From positions 1 to 64,000 of the forward strand of contig JAICJI010000001.1 of NCBI GenBank assembly GCA_025928515.1: DNA of 64,000 bases, in the 5' to 3' direction. The position numbers and the translations under genes are program-made. Below, piece after piece: positions 57,169 through 64,000 of the stretch (its first letter is position 1; every line of letters starts with the position of its first letter). The notes beneath the pieces are model-generated. The model searched no databases, was not told the origin of the DNA, and saw only the letters and a program-made list of their open reading frames with translations. Source of the stretch: Thermoleophilia bacterium (GTDB lineage: Bacteria > Actinomycetota > Thermoleophilia > Gaiellales > Gaiellaceae).

Positions 57169-58227
57169 TCAGACGGCCTCGAGCGCGAGCTGGCGGAAGT
57201 CCGCGAGGCCCGAGACGCCGACACCCACGAGTCGCAGCGCTCCCGGACGATCTTTCAGGCCCCGATCGAGCTGTTGGCACGCGAGCTTGCCGATCGTCTC
57301 CGCCGCGTCGATTCCCGCGTCGAGTGACGTCGAGCGGCTGCGGATCGAGAAGTCCGCATAGCGGAGCTTCGTCGTCACCGTACGCGCGACCTGGCCGCGG
57401 CGCTGGAGGGCGGCGGCGACCTCGTCGGCCATCCCGCGCAGCTCGTCGTGGAGCCGCTCGCGGTTCGAGATGTCCCGTTCGAACGTGTTCTCGACGCTGA
57501 TCGAGATCCGCTCCGTGTCGAGCTCGAGCCCGCGCGGGTCGATGCCGCGGGCGCGGTTGCGGAGCATCGTCCCGACGCTGCCCGGGAGCAAGCGGCGCAA
57601 GTCGTCGTCGGTGAGCGCCGCGAGGTCGCCGATCGTCTCGAGGCCGCCACTCTTCAGCCGCTCCTCCGCCTTCGGGCCGACCCCCGGGAGTCGCCGAACG
57701 GCAAGTGGGGCGAGGAACGCCGCCTCACGCCCTGCGGGAACGACGACGAGCCCTCCCGGCTTGCGGGCGTCGCTCGCGATCTTGGCCACGACCTTGCACG
57801 GCGCGACGCCGAGCGAGCAGGTGAGGCTCGTCGCCGCGCGCACTGCGGTCTGCACCGCCTCCGCGACGACCCTCGCCGCGAGGAAATCGGAGGCAACTTC
57901 CCCGATGTCGAGATAGCCCTCGTCGATCCCGGTCTGCTCGACGGTCGGGACGACGCCGCGCACGTTCGCCCAGACGGCCCGCGAGTGCTCGCGATAGACC
58001 GAGTGCCGCGGCCGGACGAAGACTGCCTCCGGACAGCGGCGCAGCGCCTCGGCGCAGCTCATCGCGGAGTGGATCCCGAAGCGGCGCGCGACGTAGTTCG
58101 CCGTTGCGACCACCCCACGCCCGCGCGGATCGCCGCCGACAACGAGCGGCTGCGTGCGGAGCTCGGGGTTCTCGAGCTCCTCCACGCCCGCGTAGAAGGC
58201 GTCGAGGTCCAGGTGCGCGACGATCAC
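57169..58227 (-). CDS. dinB: DNA polymerase IV (Y-family)
   Basis: A 352-residue translesion polymerase. Palm motif I is HLDLDAFYAGVEELENP, then GVVATANYVARRFGIHSAM, with the second catalytic site GIDEGYLDIG (canonical SIDExYLD with S to G), thumb helix-hairpin-helix LPGVGPKAEERLKSGG and little finger (RISISVENTFERDISNRERLHDEL). It copies damaged DNA. GTG start, TACATT 7 nt upstream, the box being part of the flank of the permease terminator. The C-terminal end lacks a clear beta-clamp motif of the QxxLF type, although QLALEAV may serve. Confidence 0.9.
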   Translation of the reverse strand: MIVAHLDLDAFYAGVEELENPELRTQPLVVGGDPRGRGVVATANYVARRFGIHSAMSCAEALRRCPEAVFVRPRHSVYREHSRAVWANVRGVVPTVEQTGIDEGYLDIGEVASDFLAARVVAEAVQTAVRAATSLTCSLGVAPCKVVAKIASDARKPGGLVVVPAGREAAFLAPLAVRRLPGVGPKAEERLKSGGLETIGDLAALTDDDLRRLLPGSVGTMLRNRARGIDPRGLELDTERISISVENTFERDISNRERLHDELRGMADEVAAALQRRGQVARTVTTKLRYADFSIRSRSTSLDAGIDAAETIGKLACQQLDRGLKDRPGALRLVGVGVSGLADFRQLALEAV

Positions 58228-58237
58228 CCGAACAAAT

Positions 58238-58267
58238 GTACGGGGCGCCGGTGACGGCGCCCCGTAC
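58238..58267 (-). terminator. Intrinsic terminator of the amino acid permease gene
   Basis: GTACGGGGCGCC (58238-58249), a 6-nt loop, exact complement (58256-58267); on the minus strand the stem is followed by ATTTGTT. Its T-rich tail overlaps the TACATT box of dinB, so termination of one gene and initiation of the next share DNA. Confidence 0.75.
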
Positions 58268-58278
58268 AGGCGCTGAGC

Positions 58279-59859
58279 TCAGGTCGTCGTGACGGGTGAC
58301 GCTTCGGGCGCCTGGGATGCGCCGCCCTGCAACCGCCGCGCGACGTTTCGGTCGGGCCGGCCAAGGAGCAGATACGCACCCCCCACAACGGCGATGAGGA
58401 AGATGATGAAGAGCGTGATCCAGTCGATGTTGACGAACGCGCGTGCACTCGAGAGACCCGACGGATACACGACGTTGATGAACATCGCGGCGAGGTAGCC
58501 CGCGCCGAGAAGCGTCACCGGCCAGCCCCACTTGCCGAGCTGGAAGCTTCCCTCCGGTTGCCAGCCGCGGGCGCGGGCGATGATCACGCCGATCACCGTG
58601 AGCAGGAACGAGAGGTAGATGCCGCTCACTCCGAACGAGACGAGCGAGACGAGCGCGTTCACGTGCGCCGGGTAGGTCACGAACCAGATGTGGTAGTTGC
58701 TCCCCGGGTTGACGTAGACGAGCAGCGCGAAGAGGAGCGTGATGACCGCGCCCATCAGCAGCGCGTTGACCGGCGTCTTGAAGCGCTGGTTGACGCGCGA
58801 GATCCAGCCCGATCCCGGCAGCGCACCGTCGCGCGCGTACGAGAACGCGAGCCGCGAGCCTGCGCCCTGGATCGACGAGCCGCAGGAGAAGAACGCGAAG
58901 ATGATCAGCAGGAGCAGGACGTCCTGCAGCCAGCTCGGCAGCTGGGCGAGGATCGACGGGATCCCACCGGCGACGGCCGCCGCGACCCCACCGTGCTTCT
59001 GCGTGGCGAGCAGCAGGCCGGCGGTGAGGATGAACGACGCGATGCAGCCCCAGATCAGCGCCTGGCGCATGGCTCGCGGGATCTGCCGTCCGGCGTCCTT
59101 CGTCTCCTCGGCGATGTCGCCGGCCGACTCGAAGCCGTAGAAGATGTAGACGGGCGCGAGCACGGCGATCAGCGCGGCGCTGAGCCAGCTTCCGTGGAAG
59201 TCGAATCCGAGCGCGTTGGTCGCCTTGTGCTGGGCGCCCTGCGTCGAGAAGAGGAAGCCGAGCCCGTGGTGGAAGCCGTGGATCCCGAGCACGATCGCAA
59301 TCCCGAGCGTGCCGAGAATCTCGACGTAGACGCCGAACTTCGCGACGTCGGCCATGATCCGGGCCCCGGTGATGTTCACCGTCGTCTGGATCGCGAGCAG
59401 GATGAGCGTGATCACGAGGATCGTCCCGTGGCCCGCAGGGTTGAGATTCCAGCCGAACCAGTTGTGCGTCAGCGCCGTGACGTAGCCGACGACGCCCGTG
59501 TCGACCGCGGCCACCGTGATGAGCAGGGCGAAGCCGTAGAACCAGCCGACGAACCAGCCGTAGCGGGGGCCGACCGTGAACTTGCTGTATTGGAAGAGCG
59601 CCCCGGCCACGGGATAGTTGCTCGCGAGCTCGCCGAAGACCAGCGCGACGAACAGCATCCCGGCGACGGGCAGGAACGTGAGCCAGATGTAGGCGGGGCC
59701 GCCCATCCCGAGGCCGATGACGAACAGCGAGTAGATCCCGACCATCGGCGACAGGTATGTGAAGGCCACCGCAAAGTTCGAGAACAGCCCCAGCACGCGG
59801 TTGAGCTGCGGCGTGTAACCCAAGCTCTCGAGCCTGGCATCCTCATTCCCAGCAACCAT
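58279..59859 (-). CDS. APC-family amino acid permease
   Basis: A 526-residue transporter with about 12-14 membrane helices. The first helix breaks at the substrate-binding motif (FTYLSPMVGIYSLFVIGLGMGG), and the FYGFESAGDIAEETKDAGRQIPRAM sequence in helix 6 to loop 7 is the APC hallmark (ExxxxxGDxxEE). Related permeases carry amino acids, choline or putrescine/GABA by antiport or proton symport. ATG 59859 has GGGAGGG upstream. It ends at a strong terminator and is divergent from the carboxylase gene. Substrate unknown; a polyamine link to the 1068 operon is possible. Confidence 0.88.
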   Translation of the reverse strand: MVAGNEDARLESLGYTPQLNRVLGLFSNFAVAFTYLSPMVGIYSLFVIGLGMGGPAYIWLTFLPVAGMLFVALVFGELASNYPVAGALFQYSKFTVGPRYGWFVGWFYGFALLITVAAVDTGVVGYVTALTHNWFGWNLNPAGHGTILVITLILLAIQTTVNITGARIMADVAKFGVYVEILGTLGIAIVLGIHGFHHGLGFLFSTQGAQHKATNALGFDFHGSWLSAALIAVLAPVYIFYGFESAGDIAEETKDAGRQIPRAMRQALIWGCIASFILTAGLLLATQKHGGVAAAVAGGIPSILAQLPSWLQDVLLLLIIFAFFSCGSSIQGAGSRLAFSYARDGALPGSGWISRVNQRFKTPVNALLMGAVITLLFALLVYVNPGSNYHIWFVTYPAHVNALVSLVSFGVSGIYLSFLLTVIGVIIARARGWQPEGSFQLGKWGWPVTLLGAGYLAAMFINVVYPSGLSSARAFVNIDWITLFIIFLIAVVGGAYLLLGRPDRNVARRLQGGASQAPEASPVTTT

Positions 59860-59959
59860 CGTTCCCTCCCGTCGGCCGATTCCGTTCGAGCGACTCTCTA
59901 CGGTTCGTCACGTCTGTGTCAATGGCTGCGCGCGGGTCCTTCACGGTTAGGCTCCGGCC

Positions 59960-61522
59960 GTGGCGGTCCTGACCTCGCAGCTCGACCGAGATGCCGAGGA
60001 GTTTGCGCGCCGGCGCGGGCGCATGGAGCAGCTCGTCGCGGAGCTGCGCGAGCGCTCGTCGCACGTCGCGCGCGGCGGCGGCGAGAAGGCGACCGAGCGG
60101 CACCGCTCGCGCGGCAAGCTGCCGGCTCGGGAGCGGGTCGACCTCCTCGTCGATCCCGGCACCGCCTTCCTCGAGCTGAACGCGCTCGCAGCCTGGGATC
60201 TGTACGACGGCGGCGCGCCGAGCGCCGGCATCGTCACCGGGATCGGCGTCGTCGAGGGCCGCGAGTGCGTGATCGTCGCGAACGATGCCACCGTCAAGGG
60301 CGGCTCGTACTTCCCGCTCACGGTGAAGAAGCACCTGCGCGCGCAGGAGGTGGCGGAGCAGAACCGGCTCCCGTGCATCTACCTCGTCGACTCGGGCGGC
60401 GCGTTCCTGCCGCTGCAAGCCGAGGTCTTCCCCGACCGCGAGCACTTCGGCCGGATCTTCTTCAACCAGGCGCAGATGTCCGCGCAGGGCATCCCGCAGA
60501 TCGCGGTCGTGCTGGGCTCCTGCACGGCCGGAGGCGCTTACGTGCCCGCGATGTCGGACGAGACCGTGATCGTGCGCGGCACCGGCACGATCTTCATCGG
60601 CGGCCCGCCGCTCGTGAAGGCCGCGACCGGCCAGGACGTGACGGCCGAGGAGCTCGGCGGCGCCGACGTCCACACGAGGCGCTCAGGCGTAGCCGACCAC
60701 TACGCGACCTCCGACGAGCACGCGCTCGCGATCGCGCGAGGCATCGTCCGGAACCTCGAAGGCCGACGCGAGGAGCCGACCTGGGACGTCGCCGAGCCGG
60801 AGCCGCCGGCGCTCGAGCCGTCGGACCTCTACGGCCTCATCCCCGAGGACTTCCGCCACCAGGTCGACCCGCGCGAGCTGATCGCGCGCATCGTCGACGG
60901 CTCGCGCTTCCAGGAGTTCAAGCAGATGTACGGCGAGACGCTCGTGACCGGGTTCGCGCGGCTCGAGGGCTTCCACGTCGGGATCCTCGCGAACAACGGC
61001 GTGCTCTTCGCCGAGTCCGCGCAGAAGGGTGCGCACTTCATCGAGCTCTGCTGCAAGCGGCGGATCCCGCTGATCTTCCTCCAGAACATCACCGGTTTCA
61101 TGGTCGGCACCGAATACGAGGCCGGCGGGATCGCGCGCGACGGCGCGAAGCTCGTGATGGCGGTCGCGAACGCCGCGGTGCCGAAGTTCACGGTCGTCAC
61201 GGGCGGCTCGTTCGGCGCCGGCAACTACGCGATGTGCGGTCGCGCGTACGGGCCACGGCAGCTCTGGATGTGGCCGAACGCGCGCATCTCCGTCATGGGC
61301 GGCGAGCAGGCGGCGACGGTGCTGTCCATGGTCGGCGACGTGGATCAGGACGAGATCCGCGCGAAGTACGAGGAGGAGGGCAATCCGTACTACTCGACTG
61401 CGCGGCTCTGGGACGACGGGATCATCGACCCGCTAGACACGCGGCGTGTGCTCGCGCTCGGGCTCGCGGCGGCGAGCAACGCTCCGATCCCGGACACCAC
61501 GTTCGGCGTCTTCCGCATGTGA
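59960..61522 (+). CDS. Biotin-dependent acyl-CoA carboxylase beta (carboxyltransferase) subunit, methylcrotonyl-CoA type
   Basis: A 520-residue carboxyltransferase. Diagnostic motifs are [78 protein letters not shown] and [19 protein letters not shown]; the [14 protein letters not shown] stretch fits methylcrotonyl-CoA carboxylase (leucine breakdown), with geranyl-CoA carboxylase as the near alternative. It transfers carboxyl from biotin to the acyl-CoA. The biotin-carrying alpha subunit gene is not adjacent, which is unusual. GTG start with TAGGCT 6 nt upstream (leaderless). Confidence 0.9.
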   Translation: MAVLTSQLDRDAEEFARRRGRMEQLVAELRERSSHVARGGGEKATERHRSRGKLPARERVDLLVDPGTAFLELNALAAWDLYDGGAPSAGIVTGIGVVEGRECVIVANDATVKGGSYFPLTVKKHLRAQEVAEQNRLPCIYLVDSGGAFLPLQAEVFPDREHFGRIFFNQAQMSAQGIPQIAVVLGSCTAGGAYVPAMSDETVIVRGTGTIFIGGPPLVKAATGQDVTAEELGGADVHTRRSGVADHYATSDEHALAIARGIVRNLEGRREEPTWDVAEPEPPALEPSDLYGLIPEDFRHQVDPRELIARIVDGSRFQEFKQMYGETLVTGFARLEGFHVGILANNGVLFAESAQKGAHFIELCCKRRIPLIFLQNITGFMVGTEYEAGGIARDGAKLVMAVANAAVPKFTVVTGGSFGAGNYAMCGRAYGPRQLWMWPNARISVMGGEQAATVLSMVGDVDQDEIRAKYEEEGNPYYSTARLWDDGIIDPLDTRRVLALGLAAASNAPIPDTTFGVFRM

Positions 61523-61878
61523 TGGGCTACTCGGTCGTCCGCATCGACGAGATCGAGCCAGCCGGCCCGGGCGGCGCGGTCCGCTTCGTGCGCCGCGAGC
61601 TCGGCGTCGAGGCGTTCGGCATCAACTGGTTCGATGTGCCACCGGACACCGAAGGTCGCCTGCATGACGAGAGCGACTCGGGGCAGGAGGAAGTGAACGT
61701 GATCGTCAGCGGATCCGGCGTGTACCGGATCGGAAACAAGGAAGTTCCGTTCGCCGCAGGCACGATCTTCCGCTTCGACCCGGACACGATCCGCCAGCCG
61801 GTCGCCGGCCCGGACGGATTCACGATGATCGCGATCGGCGCCCGGCGCGGCAGCTATGAGGCGAGGGGGCCGTTCTGA
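61522..61878 (+). CDS. Cupin-domain protein
   Basis: A 118-residue single-domain cupin: motif 1 region DTEGRLHDESDSGQEEVNVIVSGSGVYRIG and motif 2 region VPFAAGTIFRFDPDTIRQPVAGPDGFTMIAIG. Of the usual metal ligands one His (RLHDES) and acids are present, but the two-His H-x-H is not, so metal binding is uncertain. ATG overlaps the carboxylase stop (TGATG), so the two are co-translated. Role unknown; small cupins often act as isomerases or sensors. Confidence 0.74.
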   Translation: MGYSVVRIDEIEPAGPGGAVRFVRRELGVEAFGINWFDVPPDTEGRLHDESDSGQEEVNVIVSGSGVYRIGNKEVPFAAGTIFRFDPDTIRQPVAGPDGFTMIAIGARRGSYEARGPF

Positions 61879-61880
61879 CC

Positions 61881-62099
61881 GTGCGGATCCTGATCTGGAG
61901 CCTGTACGAATCGAAGACGACGCTCGAGGAATTGCGCGAGAACCTGCCCTTTCTGCCGGAGGGCGACGTCTGGATTTTCAACGAGGCGCAGGATCGCTTC
62001 GGGCTGATCTCGTACGGCGAGGAGCTACCGGATCTCGGCGGCGTGCCCGAGCTGATCGGCGAAGAGCCGGCGGTCGCCGAAGAGTTCGACGTCGAGTGA
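61881..62099 (+). CDS. Small hypothetical protein
   Basis: A 72-residue acidic protein with a strand-helix start (RILIWSLYESKTTLEELREN) and central segment EGDVWIFNEAQDRFGLISYGEE. No motif recognised. GTG start 2 nt after the cupin stop; its own stop overlaps the next GTG (GTGA). It is therefore the link between the cupin and the membrane glycosyltransferase in one operon. Confidence 0.58.
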   Translation: MRILIWSLYESKTTLEELRENLPFLPEGDVWIFNEAQDRFGLISYGEELPDLGGVPELIGEEPAVAEEFDVE

Positions 62100-63337
62100 G
62101 ACGAGAGCCGAGGACGTGGACCGCGGCCGGCGCAGCCGCCGTCCTGCTCGGGATCTCCTTCTACGCGCTTGTCACCTGGATCGAAAAGGGCCAGCTCTCG
62201 GACGTGCCTGTGTACGTGCACTACGCGGGGCTCCTCCGCGGCGGCCACGTCCCATACCGCGACTTCGCCTTCGAGTACCCGCCGGCTGCGTTGCCGCCCA
62301 TGCTCCTGCCGAACTACATGAGCTGGAGCTACCCGACGTCGTTCGCCGTGCTCATGGGCGTCTGCGGCGCCGGCTGCATCGCTGCGGCGGCCTCGGCGCT
62401 GCGGGCGGTCGGCGCCGACGCGATGCGGACGTGGGTCGCGCTGCTCACGATCGGCGTCTCGCCGCTCGTCCTCGGCTCCCTCTTCGACACGCGCTTCGAC
62501 CTCTGGCCGACGCTGCTCGCGGTCGGTGCGCTGACGGCGCTCGTCCGGGAGCGGCCGCTCGTCAGCGGGGCGCTGCTGGGGCTCGGGTTCGCGGCCAAGC
62601 TCTGGCCGGCCGTGCTGCTGCCGATCGCGGTCGTCCACCTCTGGCGGCGGAGAGGACAGCCGAGCGCGCTCGCCTCAGTCGTCGCGTTCGTCGTGGTCGC
62701 GGCCGCGTGCTTCGTGCCCTTCGCGGTGCTGGCGCCGGACGGCCTGCATGCGATGTTCAGCGACCAGCTCGGCCGCCCGCTGCAGATCGAGAGTCTGGGC
62801 GCGGCGGTGCTGATGGCGGGGCAGCACGTGGGCATGCATCCGCTCACGACCGTCACCTCGCACGGCGCGCAGGCGCTGAGCGGGCGCGGTGCCGGTCTCG
62901 CGGCCGATCTCTCGACGGCGGGCGAGGTCGTATCGGTCCTCGCGGTCTGGGCCGCCTTCGCGCGGCGGCGCAACGCGGGCGGAGAAGCGACGCTGCTGGC
63001 CGGAGTTGCCGCAGTCGCGGCGCTCGTCGCCTTCGACAAGGTGCTCTCGCCGCAGTACCTGATCTGGCTCGCCCCGTTTGTCCCGCTCGTGCGCGGCGCA
63101 CGCGGCGTCTTCGCCGGCGGCCTGCTCCTGCTCGCACTCGGGCTGACGCAGACGTGGTTCCCGTGGCACTACTGGCGGCTCGCGAACGATCACGCCGCGC
63201 CGTGGTCGTGGTACCTCCTCGCGCGCGACCTCGCGCTCGTCGCGCTCGCGGCCGTGCTCGTCGTCGCGCTCAGCCGCGAAGGAGATTTCGGAGCAGAAAG
63301 ACGAGGTTGGCCGGCCGCTCGGCGAGCCGGCGCATGA
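62096..63337 (+). CDS. GT87/DUF2029-like polytopic membrane glycosyltransferase
   Basis: A 413-residue protein with about ten membrane helices. The first loop carries VYVHYAGLLRGGHVPYRDFAFEYPPAALPPML, typical of GT-C enzymes (acidic pair plus EYPP), followed by FDTRFDLWPTLLAVGALTAL and AFDKVLSPQYLIWLAPFVPL. These transfer mannose or other sugars from polyprenyl-phosphate donors outside the membrane, as in actinobacterial lipomannan synthesis. GTG start overlaps the preceding stop. The last 68 bp overlap the convergent proline dehydrogenase gene. Confidence 0.78.
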   Translation: MRREPRTWTAAGAAAVLLGISFYALVTWIEKGQLSDVPVYVHYAGLLRGGHVPYRDFAFEYPPAALPPMLLPNYMSWSYPTSFAVLMGVCGAGCIAAAASALRAVGADAMRTWVALLTIGVSPLVLGSLFDTRFDLWPTLLAVGALTALVRERPLVSGALLGLGFAAKLWPAVLLPIAVVHLWRRRGQPSALASVVAFVVVAAACFVPFAVLAPDGLHAMFSDQLGRPLQIESLGAAVLMAGQHVGMHPLTTVTSHGAQALSGRGAGLAADLSTAGEVVSVLAVWAAFARRRNAGGEATLLAGVAAVAALVAFDKVLSPQYLIWLAPFVPLVRGARGVFAGGLLLLALGLTQTWFPWHYWRLANDHAAPWSWYLLARDLALVALAAVLVVALSREGDFGAERRGWPAARRAGA

Positions 63338-64000
63338 GATAGCGGTACCACTCGGGCCCGTACGGCGTGGCGACGAGGACGTCGAAGCCTCGCCGCACGA
63401 GATCGAGCTGGAGCCGCGGCCGGACGCCGTAGAGCATCTGGAACTGGAAACGTTCCTTGGGGATGTCCGAGTCGCGCGCCAAGGCGATCGTGTGCTCGAT
63501 GAGCTTCTCGTCGTGTGTCGCCACCGCAGTGAAACCGCCGCCGCCGAGCGACGTCTCCAGCAGCCGGACATACGCGGCGTCGACGTCGCTCTTGTGCGGA
63601 TACGCGACCTCCGGCGGCTCGAGGTACGCGCCCTTGACGAAGCGGAGGTTCGGGGCGAGCGGCAGCAGGGCCGCGAGGTCATCCTCCGTGCGGAACAGAT
63701 ACGACTGGAGCACGGCCCCGACGTTCTCGTGCCCGCTCTCACGCAGGCGGCGGTAGATGCGCAGTGTCGCGTCGACGTGCGCCGACTCCTCCATGTCGAT
63801 GCGAACGAAGTTGCCGACTCGCGCCGCGTGCTCGACGAGCTCGGTGAGGTTGCGCTGCGCGAGCTCCTCGCCGATCGACAGGCCCAGGTGGGTGAGTTTC
63901 ACGGCGAGGTTCGTCCGCAGCGCTTCCGCCTGGATGCGGTCGAGCGCGTCCCGGCAAGCGGCGACGACCGAGCGTGTCTCGGCCTCGTCGGCGACGCCCT
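63270..64000 (-). CDS. Proline dehydrogenase, 5' end outside window
   Basis: The C-terminal 243 codons of a flavin-dependent proline dehydrogenase. Motifs are AVKLTHLGLS, VRIDMEESAHVDATL, GAVLQSYLFRTEDDL, LRFVKGAYLEPPEVAYP, ATHDEKLI, FQFQMLYGVRPRLQ and the end YRYLMRRLAERPANLVF, covering the substrate Arg pair and FAD contacts. It oxidises proline to pyrroline-5-carboxylate at the membrane. The open frame continues to the window edge, so GTG 63902 is internal. It is a stand-alone enzyme, not a PutA fusion, as far as visible. Confidence 0.9.
   Translation of the reverse strand, partial: GVADEAETRSVVAACRDALDRIQAEALRTNLAVKLTHLGLSIGEELAQRNLTELVEHAARVGNFVRIDMEESAHVDATLRIYRRLRESGHENVGAVLQSYLFRTEDDLAALLPLAPNLRFVKGAYLEPPEVAYPHKSDVDAAYVRLLETSLGGGGFTAVATHDEKLIEHTIALARDSDIPKERFQFQMLYGVRPRLQLDLVRRGFDVLVATPYGPEWYRYLMRRLAERPANLVFLLRNLLRG

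Overview
The window is a chromosomal stretch of a very GC-rich actinobacterium. Most likely it belongs to the class Thermoleophilia (Gaiellales or Solirubrobacterales relatives). That placement is inferred from base composition, F420-type oxidoreductases, a WhiG/FliA-type sigma factor, an EF-G2-like protein, the Ig-like repeats on a secreted lysozyme, and the many leaderless genes. There is no rRNA, CRISPR array, insertion sequence or prophage. Three tRNA genes are present (Cys, Gly, Trp).

Layout: 1-6250 holds a ferritin-like gene, a small monooxygenase-like gene, and a polyamine-type operon (class III aminotransferase plus a PotABCD-like ABC transporter). 6713-12027 is a tightly overlapped MoxR/DUF58/VWA membrane operon. 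12040-14110 holds a small gene, tRNA-Cys and an S9 peptidase. 14160-25169 is dominated by reductive-pyrimidine/beta-alanine catabolism: dihydropyrimidinase, N-carbamoyl amino acid hydrolase, a beta-alanine-type aminotransferase, a CoA-acylating semialdehyde dehydrogenase, a ureohydrolase and an F420-type luciferase-like enzyme, interrupted by a GH25 lysozyme gene. 25138-29219 carries small proteins, PBP2, a PAS protein, a methyltransferase and an SRPBCC protein.

29348-37951 is an unusual biosynthetic locus: seven overlapping genes (MDR dehydrogenase, PTPS/QueD-like protein, glycosyltransferase, methyltransferase, flippase-like membrane protein, RibD-type reductase, GTP cyclohydrolase II). It is flanked by a CDP-alcohol phosphatidyltransferase/phosphatase fusion and another methyltransferase. 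It looks like a pathway from GTP to a glycosylated, possibly lipid-linked, pterin or pyrimidine product.

37992-40918 is a NarL-type two-component system bracketed by two homologous small secreted proteins. Their promoters share a nearly identical 22-bp operator, one copy at each end of the locus. This is the strongest candidate for an undescribed regulatory system. 40929-51594 holds phosphatase, RNase H-like, aldo/keto reductase, aldehyde dehydrogenase, HtrA, a giant cyclase-ATPase regulator and a PadR regulator with a three-half-site operator. 51627-64000 carries an S10 peptidase, EF-G2-like protein, sigma factor, tRNA-Trp with an adjacent nuclease-like gene of foreign composition, DinB, an amino acid permease, a biotin-dependent carboxylase beta subunit, a cupin, a GT87-like membrane protein and a truncated proline dehydrogenase.

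A recurring feature is leaderless expression: at least fifteen first-of-operon genes have a TAnnnT -10 box only 6-8 nt before the start codon. At three divergent pairs the two -10 boxes overlap around a shared TA. Inside operons, starts usually overlap the previous stop (ATGA, GTGA and apparently CTGA).
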